From contig OY253653.1 in NCBI GenBank assembly GCA_958009055.1, positions 558,001 through 622,000 of the forward strand: DNA of 64,000 bases, written 5' to 3'. A program made the translations under genes and the position numbers. This DNA comes from Choricystis sp. odSpoLacu1 (taxonomy: Eukaryota > Chlorophyta > Trebouxiophyceae). A model generated the notes under the pieces. It did not search any database and had not been told where the DNA came from. It saw only the letters and a program-made list of their open reading frames with translations. The number at the start of each line of letters is the position of its first letter. The first letter of the stretch is position 1. Below, one piece after another: positions 10,218 to 20,238 of this stretch.

Positions 10218-11259
10218 ATGGCTTCCTCGACGCAGCGCACGCTGACGTCCTTCTTCAAGCGCCCCGCGCCGGCGCGGGACGCGAGCCTGTCCCCACGCAA
10301 GCGGCCGGTGAGTGGCGGGAGGGGGGTGGGGAGTGCGTGAGAGGAGAGCGTCCGAAATGCGTCCCCCCCCCGCCGACCGCCCCGACACTCCGAAACCGAC
10401 CCACCCACCCTCCAGGCCACCACCGCCGCCGTCGCCACCACACCCTCCGCGCCGGCCTCGCCTCAGCGTCAACCCACGCCTCCCGCCTGCCCCCACGACC
10501 GCGCCGCCGCGGCCGCCGCCGCGGCAGCCGCCACCGCGGCCGCGACCGCGGCCGTCGACGCCGCGCGCGCCGCGTCCCACCCTCCCCGCTTCACCGACCT
10601 GCTCGTCGACCCATCCTGGAAGCCGGCTCTGGCACGCACCCTCACCCCCACCCTGCAAACCTTCATGGAGCGCGAATGGGCGACCGCGCGCGTGTTCCCG
10701 CCCCCCCCCTACATTTTTCGCGCGCTCAACGAGGTGCCCCTGCCCTGCGTGCGCGTCGTCATCATTGGGCAGGACCCGTACCACGGGCCAGGGCAGGCGG
10801 AGGGGCTGTCCTTTTCGGTGCCGCCAGGCGTGCCGCCCCCCCCCCTCCCTGCGCAACATCCACAAAGAGCTGGCCTCTGATGTTGGCGCCGGCATGCCTT
10901 CCCACGGCTCCCTCACCAAGTGGGTGCGTCAGGGCGTGCTGCTGCTCAACGCGACGCTGACTGTGAGGAGTGGGGCCGCCAACTCGCACGCGGGCAAAGG
11001 GTGGGACGCTGTCACCGACGCCGCCGTCGCCGCCATCGCCGCCCGGGAGACGCCCGCCGTCTTCCTGCTGTGGGGCAAGTTTGCGGAGAAGAAGGCGGCC
11101 CGCGTGGACAGGCGCAAGCACGCCGTACTGACCGCGCCCCACCCGTCGGGCCTGTCGGCGCACCGCGGCTTTTTTAGGTGCGCACACTTTTCGCAGGCCA
11201 ATGCGGCGCTGGTGGAGAGAGGCATGGAACCGATTGACTGGGACCTGAGCAAGCCGTAG
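10218..11259 (+). CDS. UNG: Uracil-DNA glycosylase, nuclear type with PIP box (frame broken at a C run)
   Basis: Removes uracil from DNA at the start of base excision repair. Exons 10218-10307 and 10416-11259. The first residues, [13 protein letters not shown], form a PCNA-interacting peptide (Q..L..FF), as in nuclear UNG2. A low-complexity Ala/Pro linker follows. The catalytic core has [20 protein letters not shown] with the water-activating Asp, LLLNATLTV, and [12 protein letters not shown] with the catalytic His. The stop is at 11257-11259. A run of ten C (10836-10845) shifts the frame between [12 protein letters not shown] and SLRNIHKEL; removing one C restores the family sequence, giving about 310 residues. 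It is head-to-head with the DM10 gene across about 250 bp. Confidence 0.9.
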
Positions 11260-11357
11260 AGAGGGGTAGAAGGGAGAGGGGAGACGTGTGTGTGTCGGAA
11301 CCTTTTTCGCCCCATCGGGCACCCCGATTCCACCCCATCTCTCCACTCCTCCACACC

Positions 11358-12413
11358 ATGTCCATCCTGCACTCCCTCGCAGGCGGCTGGGCCGAGATAC
11401 TGGATGAACCCACGCCACGCGCGCGCGCCGCGCGCGCGGTGCGCACCACTGCGATTGTCCTCACCCATTTGGCCGGCCAAGCGGCCCTCACGCCCTACGC
11501 GGTGCGCTGTCTGGCGTTGAGAGCCAGTTTGCCCACCATGACACCGAGTGGTGGGGCTGGATCGGCGTCGCCACCACCCGCGCGCGTCGCGCTCGCGCGG
11601 GGGGTGCGGTATGGAGCGTCTCCTCGTGCGACTGCTGACGTGTACTCTCCCCCAACGGCTGGCAGGGACACAAAAACGCCGCTTCCACCCGTCACCCTGC
11701 TCGTGCACGGCGGCACGTGGTCCGCGGGGGAGGCGTGGCACATGGCCCCCGCGGCCGCCGTGCTCGCGTCGGCCGGCGTCGTCACCGCTGCTCTAAACTA
11801 CTCCCTCTGGCCGGCCGCCTCGATCCCGGATGCCGTGGCCGACGTGAGGGCCGCCCTGGCGTGGGCGAGGTCGCCCGCCGGGGCGGCGGTGCATGGGGGG
11901 GATCCAGAGCGTGTCTCTCTCGCCGGGCACTCTGCGGGTGGACACCTCGCCCTCGCCGCCGCCCTGGCGGAGGCCGACCCCCCCCCCGTCGTCGCGCTGG
12001 CGGGCGTGTTTGACTTGAGGGCTCACTACGCGTATGAAGCGGGGCGTGGGGTGCACCGGCTGTCAACGATGGCACGCGCGGCACTCGGGCGGGGGGGGCC
12101 GCCGCCGCCGATATCTGCCGACAAGGCGGTGGCGGCGGCGCTGGAGGCAGCGTCACCCTTGACCACTCTGCGCACCGCGCGGCGTCTCCCGCCCCGCGTG
12201 CTTCTTGTGGGCGGCGCCCGAGACACCGTCGTCCCCGCGTCTCAGTCGTCCGATTTCGCGGCCGCCCTGCGCACCGCGGGGGCCCTTAACGTGACCCACA
12301 TCACCGCCGCCGCCGAGCACGCCGACTTTGTGACGGCGTGGGGTGGTTTGGGGCGGACGGACCGGGCGCCGGCGGGGTGGGGGGAGGCGGTGGTGCGGTT
12401 TGTGTGCCAGTGA
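11358..12413 (+). CDS. Alpha/beta hydrolase, carboxylesterase resembling isoprenylcysteine methylesterase
   Basis: Single-exon 351-residue alpha/beta hydrolase. The oxyanion-hole motif HGGTWSAGEAW lies near residue 118, the nucleophile elbow GHSAGGHLALAAAL near 195, and the acid and base region GGARDTVVPASQS and AAEHADFVTAW near 285 and 320. The motif set HGG..W..G, GHSAGG and HADF is that of BD-FAE or prenylcysteine methylesterase-like enzymes. An N-terminal segment (IVLTHLAGQAALTPYAV) could be a membrane anchor. The substrate is unknown; ICME-like demethylation of prenylated proteins is one possibility. A run of ten C near 11978-11987 is in frame here, unlike most long G/C runs in the window. 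The start at 11358 follows CCACACC. Confidence 0.75.
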   Translation: MSILHSLAGGWAEILDEPTPRARAARAVRTTAIVLTHLAGQAALTPYAVRCLALRASLPTMTPSGGAGSASPPPARVALARGVRYGASPRATADVYSPPTAGRDTKTPLPPVTLLVHGGTWSAGEAWHMAPAAAVLASAGVVTAALNYSLWPAASIPDAVADVRAALAWARSPAGAAVHGGDPERVSLAGHSAGGHLALAAALAEADPPPVVALAGVFDLRAHYAYEAGRGVHRLSTMARAALGRGGPPPPISADKAVAAALEAASPLTTLRTARRLPPRVLLVGGARDTVVPASQSSDFAAALRTAGALNVTHITAAAEHADFVTAWGGLGRTDRAPAGWGEAVVRFVCQ

Positions 12414-12481
12414 AAAAAAAGAAAAAAAAATGGGTCGTCCTCCCTCACCCGCTCTCTGCACGGGCATCAGTGTGTTTCAAC

Positions 12482-12612
12482 TGGACACTGCGAGGATCGG
12501 ACTCGCGACTTTCTGCGACTTTCTGCGAATTCAGGCCGATCATGGGAGCTTGTTGCTTATGTGTGATCAGAAAGCGTGCAAAGCAGACGCTCTACCACTG
12601 AGCTAAGCGCCC
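12482..12612 (-). tRNA. trnA-UGC: tRNA-Ala (anticodon UGC) with a 59-nt intron
   Basis: Read on the minus strand from 12612. The acceptor stem GGGCGCT pairs with AGTGTCC using G-U pairs. The D arm is GCTCAGTGGTAGAGC. The anticodon arm TCTGC-TTTGCAC-GCAGA places UGC at the anticodon, and the T arm is GCGAG-TCCGATC-CTCGC. A 59-nt insertion sits after the base 3' of the anticodon (position 37/38), the canonical site for nuclear tRNA introns. Spliced length is 72 nt including discriminator A at 12482. The intron ends with a copy of CGCAGAAAGT that is repeated as the start of the 3' exon, so the exact cut could slide. No CCA is encoded, as expected for a eukaryotic nuclear gene. Confidence 0.88.
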
Positions 12613-12613
12613 G

Positions 12614-13070
12614 AGTGTCCCGTGTGAACGGGGGAGGGGGGTCTGGGCGCCACGATCTCGCGACCGAAATTGCATCGGTCGCCCGTTCGTGCCGCCCAAA
12701 AAAACGTTGCTAAAAATGAATTTTTAACGTTTTATGTTGTTTGGCAAGGAAAGTGGGCGCCCCAAAACACCCGGGCACAGCGTGCTGGCTGGCTCCTGGT
12801 CACGCCAGGTGCGCGATAAACATTGTGCAGCCCTCTGATCGCGGTGTTGGGGGGATGGTGGGTGGGCTGTGGTGTGGCGGTGAAAGACACAGCCCCACTC
12901 CCAACGCACAGCCCCACTCCCAACGTAAGAAAGCGGGGCGTCGAACCAAATCGTGTATGCCTGCAAAAACGACGCGCTTCCGCTTCCCTCTTAATATACT
13001 ACCCCTCCCCTTTCACTTCTCTGTAGGATTATTGCCTTCGCCCTTGCGTCGCGCGTTGCGGCCTGCGCAA
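12614..13070. other. Intergenic stretch with a strong hairpin
   Basis: About 450 bp between the tRNA 5' end and the Sel1-like gene. It holds an 8-bp perfect inverted repeat, GCGACCGA (12660-12667) and TCGGTCGC (12675-12682), with a 7-nt loop. A further GAACGGG/CCCGTTC pair (12626-12632 and 12683-12689) could close around it. An AT-rich patch with AACGTT twice follows. Part is probably the promoter and 5' UTR of the next gene. No protein gene was seen. Confidence 0.5.
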
Positions 13071-13455
13071 ATGTCGACACAAGCTGAAAAACCCCAAAAC
13101 GGGACGGCCGCCAAAAAACCCTCCTCATCCGCCCCCCGCCCCACCGCCCCCCTCGCCGCCGTCGTGTCTGACGCTGTGCACCGGTGGTACGGAGACGCGC
13201 TGAGGGAGGCGCAGCGTGGCGACGTGGTATGTAGGCGGCGGGGGGGATGCGGACGCGAAGACACACGTGTTTTCCCGCGCGGACGACGCCTCACCCTCCC
13301 CACCGTCCCCACACCCACAGAAACAGCAAGCCCTCCTCTCCCAAATGCTGACCGAGGGCTACGGCTGCGCTCCCGACCCCGAAGCGGCCGCCTCGTGGGC
13401 GGCGCGCGCCCGGAGGCGGGGGTATCGCCAGGATGGGGTGTACTGCCGGCTGTGA
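13071..13455 (+). CDS. Small Sel1-repeat-like protein (96 aa)
   Basis: Two exons, 13071-13226 and 13321-13455, joined in phase 0 (GTATGT donor, CACCCACAG acceptor). After a Ser/Pro/Lys-rich start, one helical hairpin is seen: AVHRWYGDALREAQRGDV, then QQALLSQMLTEGYGCAPDPE and AASWAARARRRGYRQDGVYC. The pattern of small residues with EGYG...D...A..W...A...G resembles one Sel1/TPR-like repeat, and I recall similar short proteins in plants. Sel1 repeats are protein-binding scaffolds; no specific role can be given. The exon structure and the strong second-exon motif make this a confident gene with unknown function. Confidence 0.7.
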
Positions 13456-13574
13456 CTGGTTTGGCCTTGGGCCCATCTGCTGTGCGTGCTGTCATGTGTG
13501 CTGCTTGATGCGCATGTTATTTTTGAATCGAGTGTTTTAAACGAACAAACGGGGCCTTGTTTCCGTCTTCTCTT

Positions 13575-14066
13575 TCACACTCCGTCTCGTGCTCCCTCCC
13601 AGTCCACTTTGGCAGCCTCACTGCCCGCCAGCACGGCGTCATCCGCGAGCCTCAACAGTGCGCCCGCCGTGGCCAGCACGAGGCGTGCTTCTGCGACGGT
13701 CTCTGCGTCCCCACTCGCGCGCGGCACGTGGGGTGCCAGCGCGGCCGCCGCAGCGCGGGCGCGGGCCGCCGCGGCCGCGACACGGTATGTGGGAGCGGCG
13801 GGGCCGACGGCGGAGGCCAGGGAGGCGGCAGCAGTGTCTGCGGCGGAGCGCAGGGAGGCTAGTTCTGTCGTGGACGGAGGAGGGCGCGAATCTAGGCGGG
13901 CCAATATGCTTGCGTTAGCCTCATCCAGCGCCAGTGCCAGTGCAACCGGGTCGGTGGGGCGGGTGGACGGGGCAGGGGGCGGGGGCGTGCGCTTTGGGGT
14001 GGCGCGCTTTGGGGAGGCCGCGATGCGGGTCGGCCGCCGTGTCGTCGGCGTGGGAAGGACGCGCAT
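13575..14066 (-). CDS. Hypothetical alanine-rich helical protein (163 aa)
   Basis: Single open frame starting MRVLPTPTTRRPTRIAAS. The first 40 residues are basic and proline-rich; from about residue 41 on the sequence is acidic/alanine-rich and looks almost entirely helical (ALALALDEANASILARL, ELASLRSAADTAAASL, EARLVLATAGALLRLADDAV), possibly a coiled-coil bundle. The basic leader could be a targeting peptide. I do not recognise the family. In such GC-rich DNA an open frame of this length can arise by chance, but its position, with the stop just after the convergent Sel1-like gene and the start 197 bp from a divergent start, fits a real gene. Confidence 0.5.
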   Translation of the reverse strand: MRVLPTPTTRRPTRIAASPKRATPKRTPPPPAPSTRPTDPVALALALDEANASILARLDSRPPPSTTELASLRSAADTAAASLASAVGPAAPTYRVAAAAARARAAAAALAPHVPRASGDAETVAEARLVLATAGALLRLADDAVLAGSEAAKVDWEGARDGV

Positions 14067-14262
14067 TGTATGCTGAGTGTGTGGTTGGGGCGGAATGTGA
14101 AGTCGCGCGGGCGGGACGAGCGCGCGCTGACGAGCGCGCGAGAGAGGGGAGTCGAAGTCAGCCTCTCACTCTCGACGTAGAAGAAAGAGAAGGTGGGCGC
14201 GTCGTCGGGGCCCCCAATCGCCCGCCTCCGCCCCACACACCCTGCCCACCCGCTCGACAACC

Positions 14263-14885
14263 ATGCATCGCGTGATCACCTCCGAGGGCTCATCTATGCT
14301 TCTGGCAGCGACGAGCGTGCGTGCGCTGCGCACGCTTGTCGACGAGGTGCGAGAGATGGCACTTGGCCAGGGCTCCGTCTCTGCGCCCCCGCCCCCCGCT
14401 CTGCCCCGCGGGAAACAGACCATATCACACCCGACACGACCATCCTCAACCCCACCACACAGGCGCTCGCATCGTCGTCTCCGGCCGGTCGTCCCCGCAC
14501 CTACGTCCGCCTGCTCGCGGCCGGCCGCGAACTGAGCGACGCCCACCCCCTGCCCCCCCCCTCCGTCACGCTGCATGCTGTGCTGTCCCACAAGCCCCCC
14601 CCCCGGTTTGTCGGGGGGCGGGGGCGGGGTGGGCGCTCCCTGGGGCCGGGTGTGGCGGCGGTGGCACTCGGCGCTTCTGCCGGCGCGGCCGCCGCCGCCC
14701 TGGCCCGCGGCTCGCCCGCCGCGCCAGGGTTGTGCTGTGCCGTGTTTTGCTTTCTGTGTGCGTTTATTCCAAAACTGCTGTTCGCGCCCGCGGTGCAGGC
14801 GCCGTGCTCGCCGCCTCGGGCGCCTGGCGCGGTGTGGCGGCGCCACGTGCCACCCCGGCTGCACGCGCCCGTGATGGCTGGCTAG
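14263..14885 (+). CDS. Ubiquitin-like membrane protein (DSC3/TMUB-like)
   Basis: Exons 14263-14346 and 14463-14885, phase 0, giving 168 residues. The first half resembles a ubiquitin fold: MLLAATSVRALRTLVDEAL, then YVRLLAAGRELSDAHPL and SVTLHAVLSHKPPP, the R.L.AGR.L.D......HAV pattern of Ubl domains. The C-terminal half has two hydrophobic stretches (PGVAAVALGASAGAAAAALA and LCCAVFCFLCAFIPKLLFAP) that could be membrane spans. A Ubl domain followed by two C-terminal spans is the layout of Dsc3/TMUB proteins, which work with membrane ubiquitin ligases. That role is inferred from architecture only. The proposed donor GTGCGA lies in GAGGTGCGAGAG; reading through instead loses the Ubl pattern. Confidence 0.55.
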
Positions 14886-15104
14886 AGAGAGTGTAGGGTG
14901 TGAGAAGAGAGTGTGTGTGTGTATTGCTTTGTATCCTTGTTTGTACTATTTGTCTTGCGCTGGAGAAGAAGAAAGAGGGGGGAGGTTTGAGTGGAGGCTA
15001 GCAACGACACTAAAAACACAAATTTGCCGTTTTAGCGGGGCTCAGCGGCGCTGCGTGTGCCTCCGCCGCGACTGCACACACACAGCACACACACACACAC
15101 ACAC

Positions 15105-18100
15105 ATGCAGGCCACCACACTTCCCACGGGCGCCCGCCCCGCCTACCGCCCGGCCGCCACGGTGGAACCCTTCTTTGGGGGCGGCGGCGGCGTCGGCGCG
15201 CTGCCCGACGGCCGCCTGGCCACGGTGTGCGGTGACGAGGTCAAGGTAGGTTGATGGAGATGGATAGAATGAGGGATTGTGTGACTGGGTGTTGGAGGAG
15301 GGACGCTGGCGGCGAGGGCGGGGCGCGGCGGCCCAACACACATGCGCTGCCGCCGCCGACACCGACCAACCCTCCCTCCCCACCTCCCCAAACTAGATCG
15401 TCTCCCTCGATACCACCACCGTGCACGCCACCCTGGTCGGCGACGGTGACCCCATCACCGCCCTCGCGGTCGGCCCCGCGGGAGGGCGGGTGTACGCTGC
15501 GTCGCGCTCCCTCACACTGCGCGCTTGGACTGTGCCTTCACCAACCACCCCTCCCGCCTCCCCGCCCCCCTCCCTGACCGCCACGCGTGCGTGGCGAGGC
15601 CACACCGCCCCCCTGGCCTGCCTGGCGGTGGATGCATCGGGAGGGCTGCTGGCGGGCGGCGGCGCAGACGGGTGTGCGCGCGTGTGGGACGCGGACGCGG
15701 CGCACGCCACCCACGCCCTGCGCGGCCACACCGGCGTCGTCACCGTCATCTCCTTCCACCCATCCTGCTTGACCCTGTTCACGGGCGGGGACGACGGCGG
15801 CGTGCGGGCGTGGGACCTGGCGTCGCGCGCGTGTGTCGCCGTCCTCCCCGCCCACGCCGCGCGCGTCTCGGCCTGCGTCCCCGTCCCCGCCGCTCCCTCC
15901 CTCCTCCTCACTGCTGCCCGGGATGGATTGGCGGTGCTGTGGGACTGGACGGTGAAGACCAAAGTGGCGGAGGTGGCGGTGATGGAGGCGATTGAAGGAG
16001 CAGTGGTTGTCGCAACGGGGGCAGCCGCCAAAGCGGGCGCCCACCCTGACGTCTCCTTTGCGACGGCGGGCGCCAAGGGCGCCATCGCGCTGTGGTCCAC
16101 GGCCACGAGGCGGGAGCTGGTGCGGGTGCCGGTTCCGGGGGCGGGCGCGCCGGGCGGCGAGTTGACGGCGCTGCTGCCGCTGCCCGGCGGCGGGGGCGCG
16201 CGCTTGCTCGCCGCCTCCATCGACGGCCGCCTGGTGGAGGCCACCGCGGCCACATCGCCTAAACCCACCATCCACGTGGGACGGCACGTGGTGGGCGACC
16301 TGGACGACGTGACGGACGTTCGGTTTGTGGGTGGTGGTGGTGGTGGTGGTGGTGGTGGTGCGAGCACCGCCACCCTCGCCTCCACCTCCACCTCCCACCC
16401 CACCCACGTCGCCGTTGCCACCAACGCGGCCGACGTGCGCGTCATCGATGTCGCCACTCGGGCCACCGTGGTCTCCCTGGGCGGCCACGCGGACGCGGTG
16501 GTGGCGCTGGATGCCACGGTTTTAAAACCAGCGGTGGCATCATTGACCGCCGCCGACACACCCGCCTCCCAGCCTCACTGGCTGCTCGCTTCCGGCGGCA
16601 AGGACGGCCGCATCTGTGTGTGGACCCCCCTGGCTGCCGTGGCGGCCGCGACGGCCGGCGGCGCCAGCGTGGTGCCCCCCGTTGCAGAAGCGGCGCGCGC
16701 GCACGCGGGCGCGGTCACGGGGGTCGCCTGGTCGCGCAAGGCGCCCGCCTCGTTTCTGGTCACCGTGGGCGACGACAAGATGGTCAAAGTGTGGGACTTT
16801 GGGGGCGTGGCGGCCGCCCTGGCCGACGCTGCCGCGGGCGGCGCGCCGCCCACCCCGCCCGCCGCGCCGCGCGCGGCCGCTGCGACCGCGGCACACGCCA
16901 AGCCCGTCAACGCGGTGGCTGTGTCTCCAGACGACACCCTGGTCGCCACCGCGTCTGCCGACCGCACCGCCCGGCTGTGGAGCCTGCCTCACTTGGTGCC
17001 CGGCGCGACGCTGCGCGGCCACAAGCGGGGCGTGTGGGACGTGCGCTTCTCGCCCGCCGCCAAACTGCTGGCCACCGCCTCCGGTGACGCCACCCTGCGC
17101 CTGTGGTCCGTCCCCGATGGCGCCTGCCTGCGCAGCCTGGATGGACACGGTGCATCCGTGCTGCGGTGCTCGTGGGCGCGGGGGGGCAGCGTGCTCGCGT
17201 CGGTCGGAGCAGATGGCCTGCTCAAAGCCTGGTCCCCTCGCACAGGCGACTGCCTGTGCACCGGGGACGCGCACGCCGCCAAAGCGTGGGCCCTGGACGC
17301 CGCCCCCGATGGCGCCCTGGTCAGTGGCGGCGCGGATGGGCGGGTGATTGTATGGGGGGACCATGGGGCGGCCGACGCGGTGGCCGCGGCGGCCACCGCT
17401 GCCGCCGACGCCGAGGGCGCCCAAGCCCTGGCCAACGCGCTCGCCTCGGGCGATGTGCGTGGCGCGGCCGCCCTGGCTCTGCGCCTGAAAGCGCCGGCCA
17501 GGCTGCTGGCCGCGGTGCGTGGTGCTGCGGCCGCCGACGGCCCGCCGGCTGGGTGTGGCGCCTCCGCTGCGCCCACCCCCCGCCCCGGCACCGCCGCCCT
17601 GTGTGCCGCCCTGCGCGACGCGGCGCCCGAGGGAGGCCTGGTCATCGCCCTGGACGCGGTGCGGGCGTGGGCGGCGCGCGCGCGCACGTGCCACGACGCG
17701 GCGCGGTTGTTAGCAGCGCTGGCTGCCACTTTTCCACCATCCACTCTGCTCGCCGTCCCTGGCGCCGCGTCCGCCCTGGACGCCGCCCTGGCCTACACCT
17801 CCCGCCACGCGCGCCGGGCGGAGAGGCTGCTGGAGGCGACGTACGTGGTGGATGCCGCGCTGGCGGATGCAGGGGAAGTGTTTTCGGAGGATGACGAGGG
17901 TGGAGGCACGGCCGCGGCCGCCCGCGCCGCGCGGCTGGAGGGAGGCGGTGGTGGTGACAGCATGCACACTGCCACCACCGCCGCTGACTCAGCCCAGGAG
18001 GAGGACGACGGCCTGCCGTCCCCCGTGCGCGACGCGTCGCCGAGCGAGGAGGAGGGGTCGCCGCTACTGGCCGCGCCCGCGCCCCCCGCGCGCAAGCGCA

Positions 18101-18246
18101 CGGCGCCCGCGCCAAAAGCCGCGCGCCCCGCCGCCAAGCCGGCGCCCAAGGCCAAGCAGGCAGCCACCAAGCGCCGCGCGGCGGTCGCCGCTGCGCCGCC
18201 GCCGCCGGAGCGCCGGGTGACGAGATCGCGGGGGCCGGCAGTGTGA
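15105..18246 (+). CDS. UTP13: UTP13 (TBL3), WD40 component of the small-subunit processome
   Basis: Part of the U3 snoRNP (UTP-B) that processes pre-18S rRNA in the nucleolus. Exons 15105-15245 and 15397-18246, 996 residues. The start ...TVEPFFGGGGGVGALPDGRL matches the conserved Y/V-EPFFTGG opening of TBL3/UTP13. Two WD40 propellers follow, with clear repeats such as ALRGHTGVVTVISFHPSC, GGKDGRICVWTPL, NAVAVSPDDTLVATASADRT, KRGVWDVRFSPAAKLLATAS and DGHGASVLRCSWARGGSVLA. The Utp13 C-terminal helical domain begins near residue 700 (DVRGAALALRLKAP). A poly-Gly tract coded by GGT repeats sits at about 16327-16359. The tail is lysine/proline/alanine-rich (KAARPAAKPAPKAKQA), typical of nucleolar proteins. 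Confidence 0.9.
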
Positions 18247-18347
18247 TTTGTGAGAGTGAGGGCTTGTGTTTTATTGTTTCGATTGTTTTTTTTGGTGGCA
18301 CTGCCCTCTTTCCAGCGTTTACAAGCAACCCGCTCTCCCCCCAACTC

Positions 18348-20121
18348 TCACTTGACCTCGCCCTCCTCCTCCTCATCCGACGACGGCGGCCTCGCCCCCT
18401 CCTCCCGCGGCGACCGCCGCCGCGCGCCGGTTTCGCCGTCATCGCGCGACCTTGACCTGTGGTCGCGGCTCCCCCCCCGCGACCTGCGCGCGGGCGACCG
18501 CGACCGCCGGCGCGGGGAGCGGGACCGGTCCCGACTGCGCCGGGAGCGCCAGCCGTAGTCGTCGTCCCGGCCGCCGCGGGCGCGGTCGTCCCTCCACGGC
18601 GCGCGGTCGCGGTCGCCGTAAAAGTCGCGGGGCGGGGGCGGGGGTCCTCCCCTCCGATCAAACGACGGCGGCCCACCCCAGGGGGGCGGCGGCCCACCCC
18701 AGGGAGGGGGAGGGCCTCCCCACGTGGGCGGGGGCGGTCCACCCCACGGCGGCGGCGGGCCGCCACCACCACCACCACCCATCATCATCATCGCTCCTTT
18801 CGGCAATGGCGGCAGCCCCGCCCGCCGCCGCTTGACCGCGTTCCTCGGCTCCTTGGCCACCCTCCCCTCGCCCCCTTTGCCGCCACCCAGGCGGGTCGGG
18901 CGCCAGTCGCGCACTGTCCTCCCCCTCTCCACATCCACCACGAGACGCCTCCCGCCCAGCCTCCGCCCGTCGCCATGCTTGTAGGCGGCCTTCATGTCGG
19001 ACGCGTGGTCGTACTCGATGAATGCGTAGCCGCGGGAGGTGTCGGTGGTTGACGCTTTAACCAGCACCACTTTTGAAATGGGGCCATACTCCTCAAACTC
19101 GCGCCTCAGGTCCCGCTCCGTCGCGTCCCGGGGCAGGCGCCCAACGAATAGTGTTTTGAAGGCGTCGGCCGTGGCGGAGGCGTTGGAGGAAGGGTCGTAA
19201 TCGGCGGCCGCCGCGTCGCGCGCGCGCGCGCGCCGGCCGCGCGCTTTTCCTCGGCCGCGGCCGCTACCCTCTCCAGCGGGGTCAACGCGTCCAACCGAGC
19301 CTGGAACGCGTACTCTGCATTATGCAGGCGGCGGGGGGAGGCCGGCACGCCCGGCGGGCGGGGGGGGCAGTGTTCGCCGTCGCCCGGGGACGCAAACTCG
19401 GACACGTGGCCCCCGATCCCGCTCCACCCCACCCTCGCGGTGCGCTTGCGGACAGGGGGCGCGTACGGCAGCGGGTCCCTAGGCTTGAACAGGGGGGCGA
19501 GGCGGGGGGGGAGGCCGGTGGAGGGGAAGAGAGAGCCCTCAACCTGCGGGGTGGGGGGCGGCGGCGGGCCGCCATACCCGGGCGGCGGCGGCCCCCCACC
19601 AAACGGAGGCCTAGCCTGCCAGCCGGGGTTGAAGCCGGGCGCCGGCGGAAAGTAGCCGGGCGGCGGCGCTCCTGGCAGCGGCTGCACAGGCGGCGGCGGG
19701 CCAGGCAGCGGCGCATCAGCAGCCCCGCCGCCCGGCGGCCCCGGGCTGGGCGGGTCCGGCAGCTCGGCCGCCTCTGCCGCGGGTGGCGGCGGCCCGGGAG
19801 GCGGCGGCGGCAGGGGCAGGTCGTGCGGTGGGGGCGGGGCTGCCAGTGGCGGCGGCGACGCGGCGGGGGACGCCGACCTGTGTGTGTGGGGTGGGAGTAT
19901 GGAGGTTATGGTGTGAGTGTTTAGGGTTGTGCGGAGCAGGCGCCGGTCCCGGTCCCGGTCCCGGTCCCGGTCCCCCCGGGGCGACGGGGGGACCGGGGGG
20001 CGTTCGATCGGCAGAGGAAAAAAAAAACACGTGCGACGGGGGGTCGTCCCTCTCCCGGTGCCACACACGCACTCGCGCGGCACAGTGTGTGCGTGCTCTG
20101 CACACACTCTCACACTCACAT
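18348..20121 (-). CDS. SNRNP70: U1 snRNP 70 kDa protein (U1-70K), start codon split by an intron
   Basis: Binds U1 snRNA stem-loop I and takes part in 5' splice-site recognition. The coding part is 20121-20120 (AT) plus 19877-18348. The donor CACGAT|GTGAGT and acceptor CACAG|GTCGGC join as ATG TCG, so the intron splits the start codon. An unusual Pro/Gly-rich extension of about 117 residues precedes the family N-terminus [18 protein letters not shown]. The RRM has RNP2 TLFVGRLPR and RNP1 RGYAFIEY. After the RRM come [18 protein letters not shown], repeats of WGGPPPP, and an RS/RD-rich tail ending DEEEEGEVK. The frame shifts inside a CG dinucleotide run (19217-19233); removing one CG unit joins ARARA to the [20 protein letters not shown] segment. 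Confidence 0.88.
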
Positions 20122-20238
20122 CGTGGCTTGGAGTGACCGCCCACGGCCTGGTGCGAGAAAAACAAACAAAAAACAACAACGAAAGACTGACGCCCACATT
20201 CACACACCGGCTGCAGCCCCGCCCTCTGCTCGCCCGCT

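Noticed and set aside
12338..12606. Short plus-strand frames over the tRNA region
   Set aside because: The region is explained by a well-folded minus-strand tRNA gene.
15393..16559. Minus-strand open frame of 388 residues opposite UTP13
   Set aside because: It mirrors the WD repeats in another frame, and is Ala/Thr/Pro-rich with no domain.
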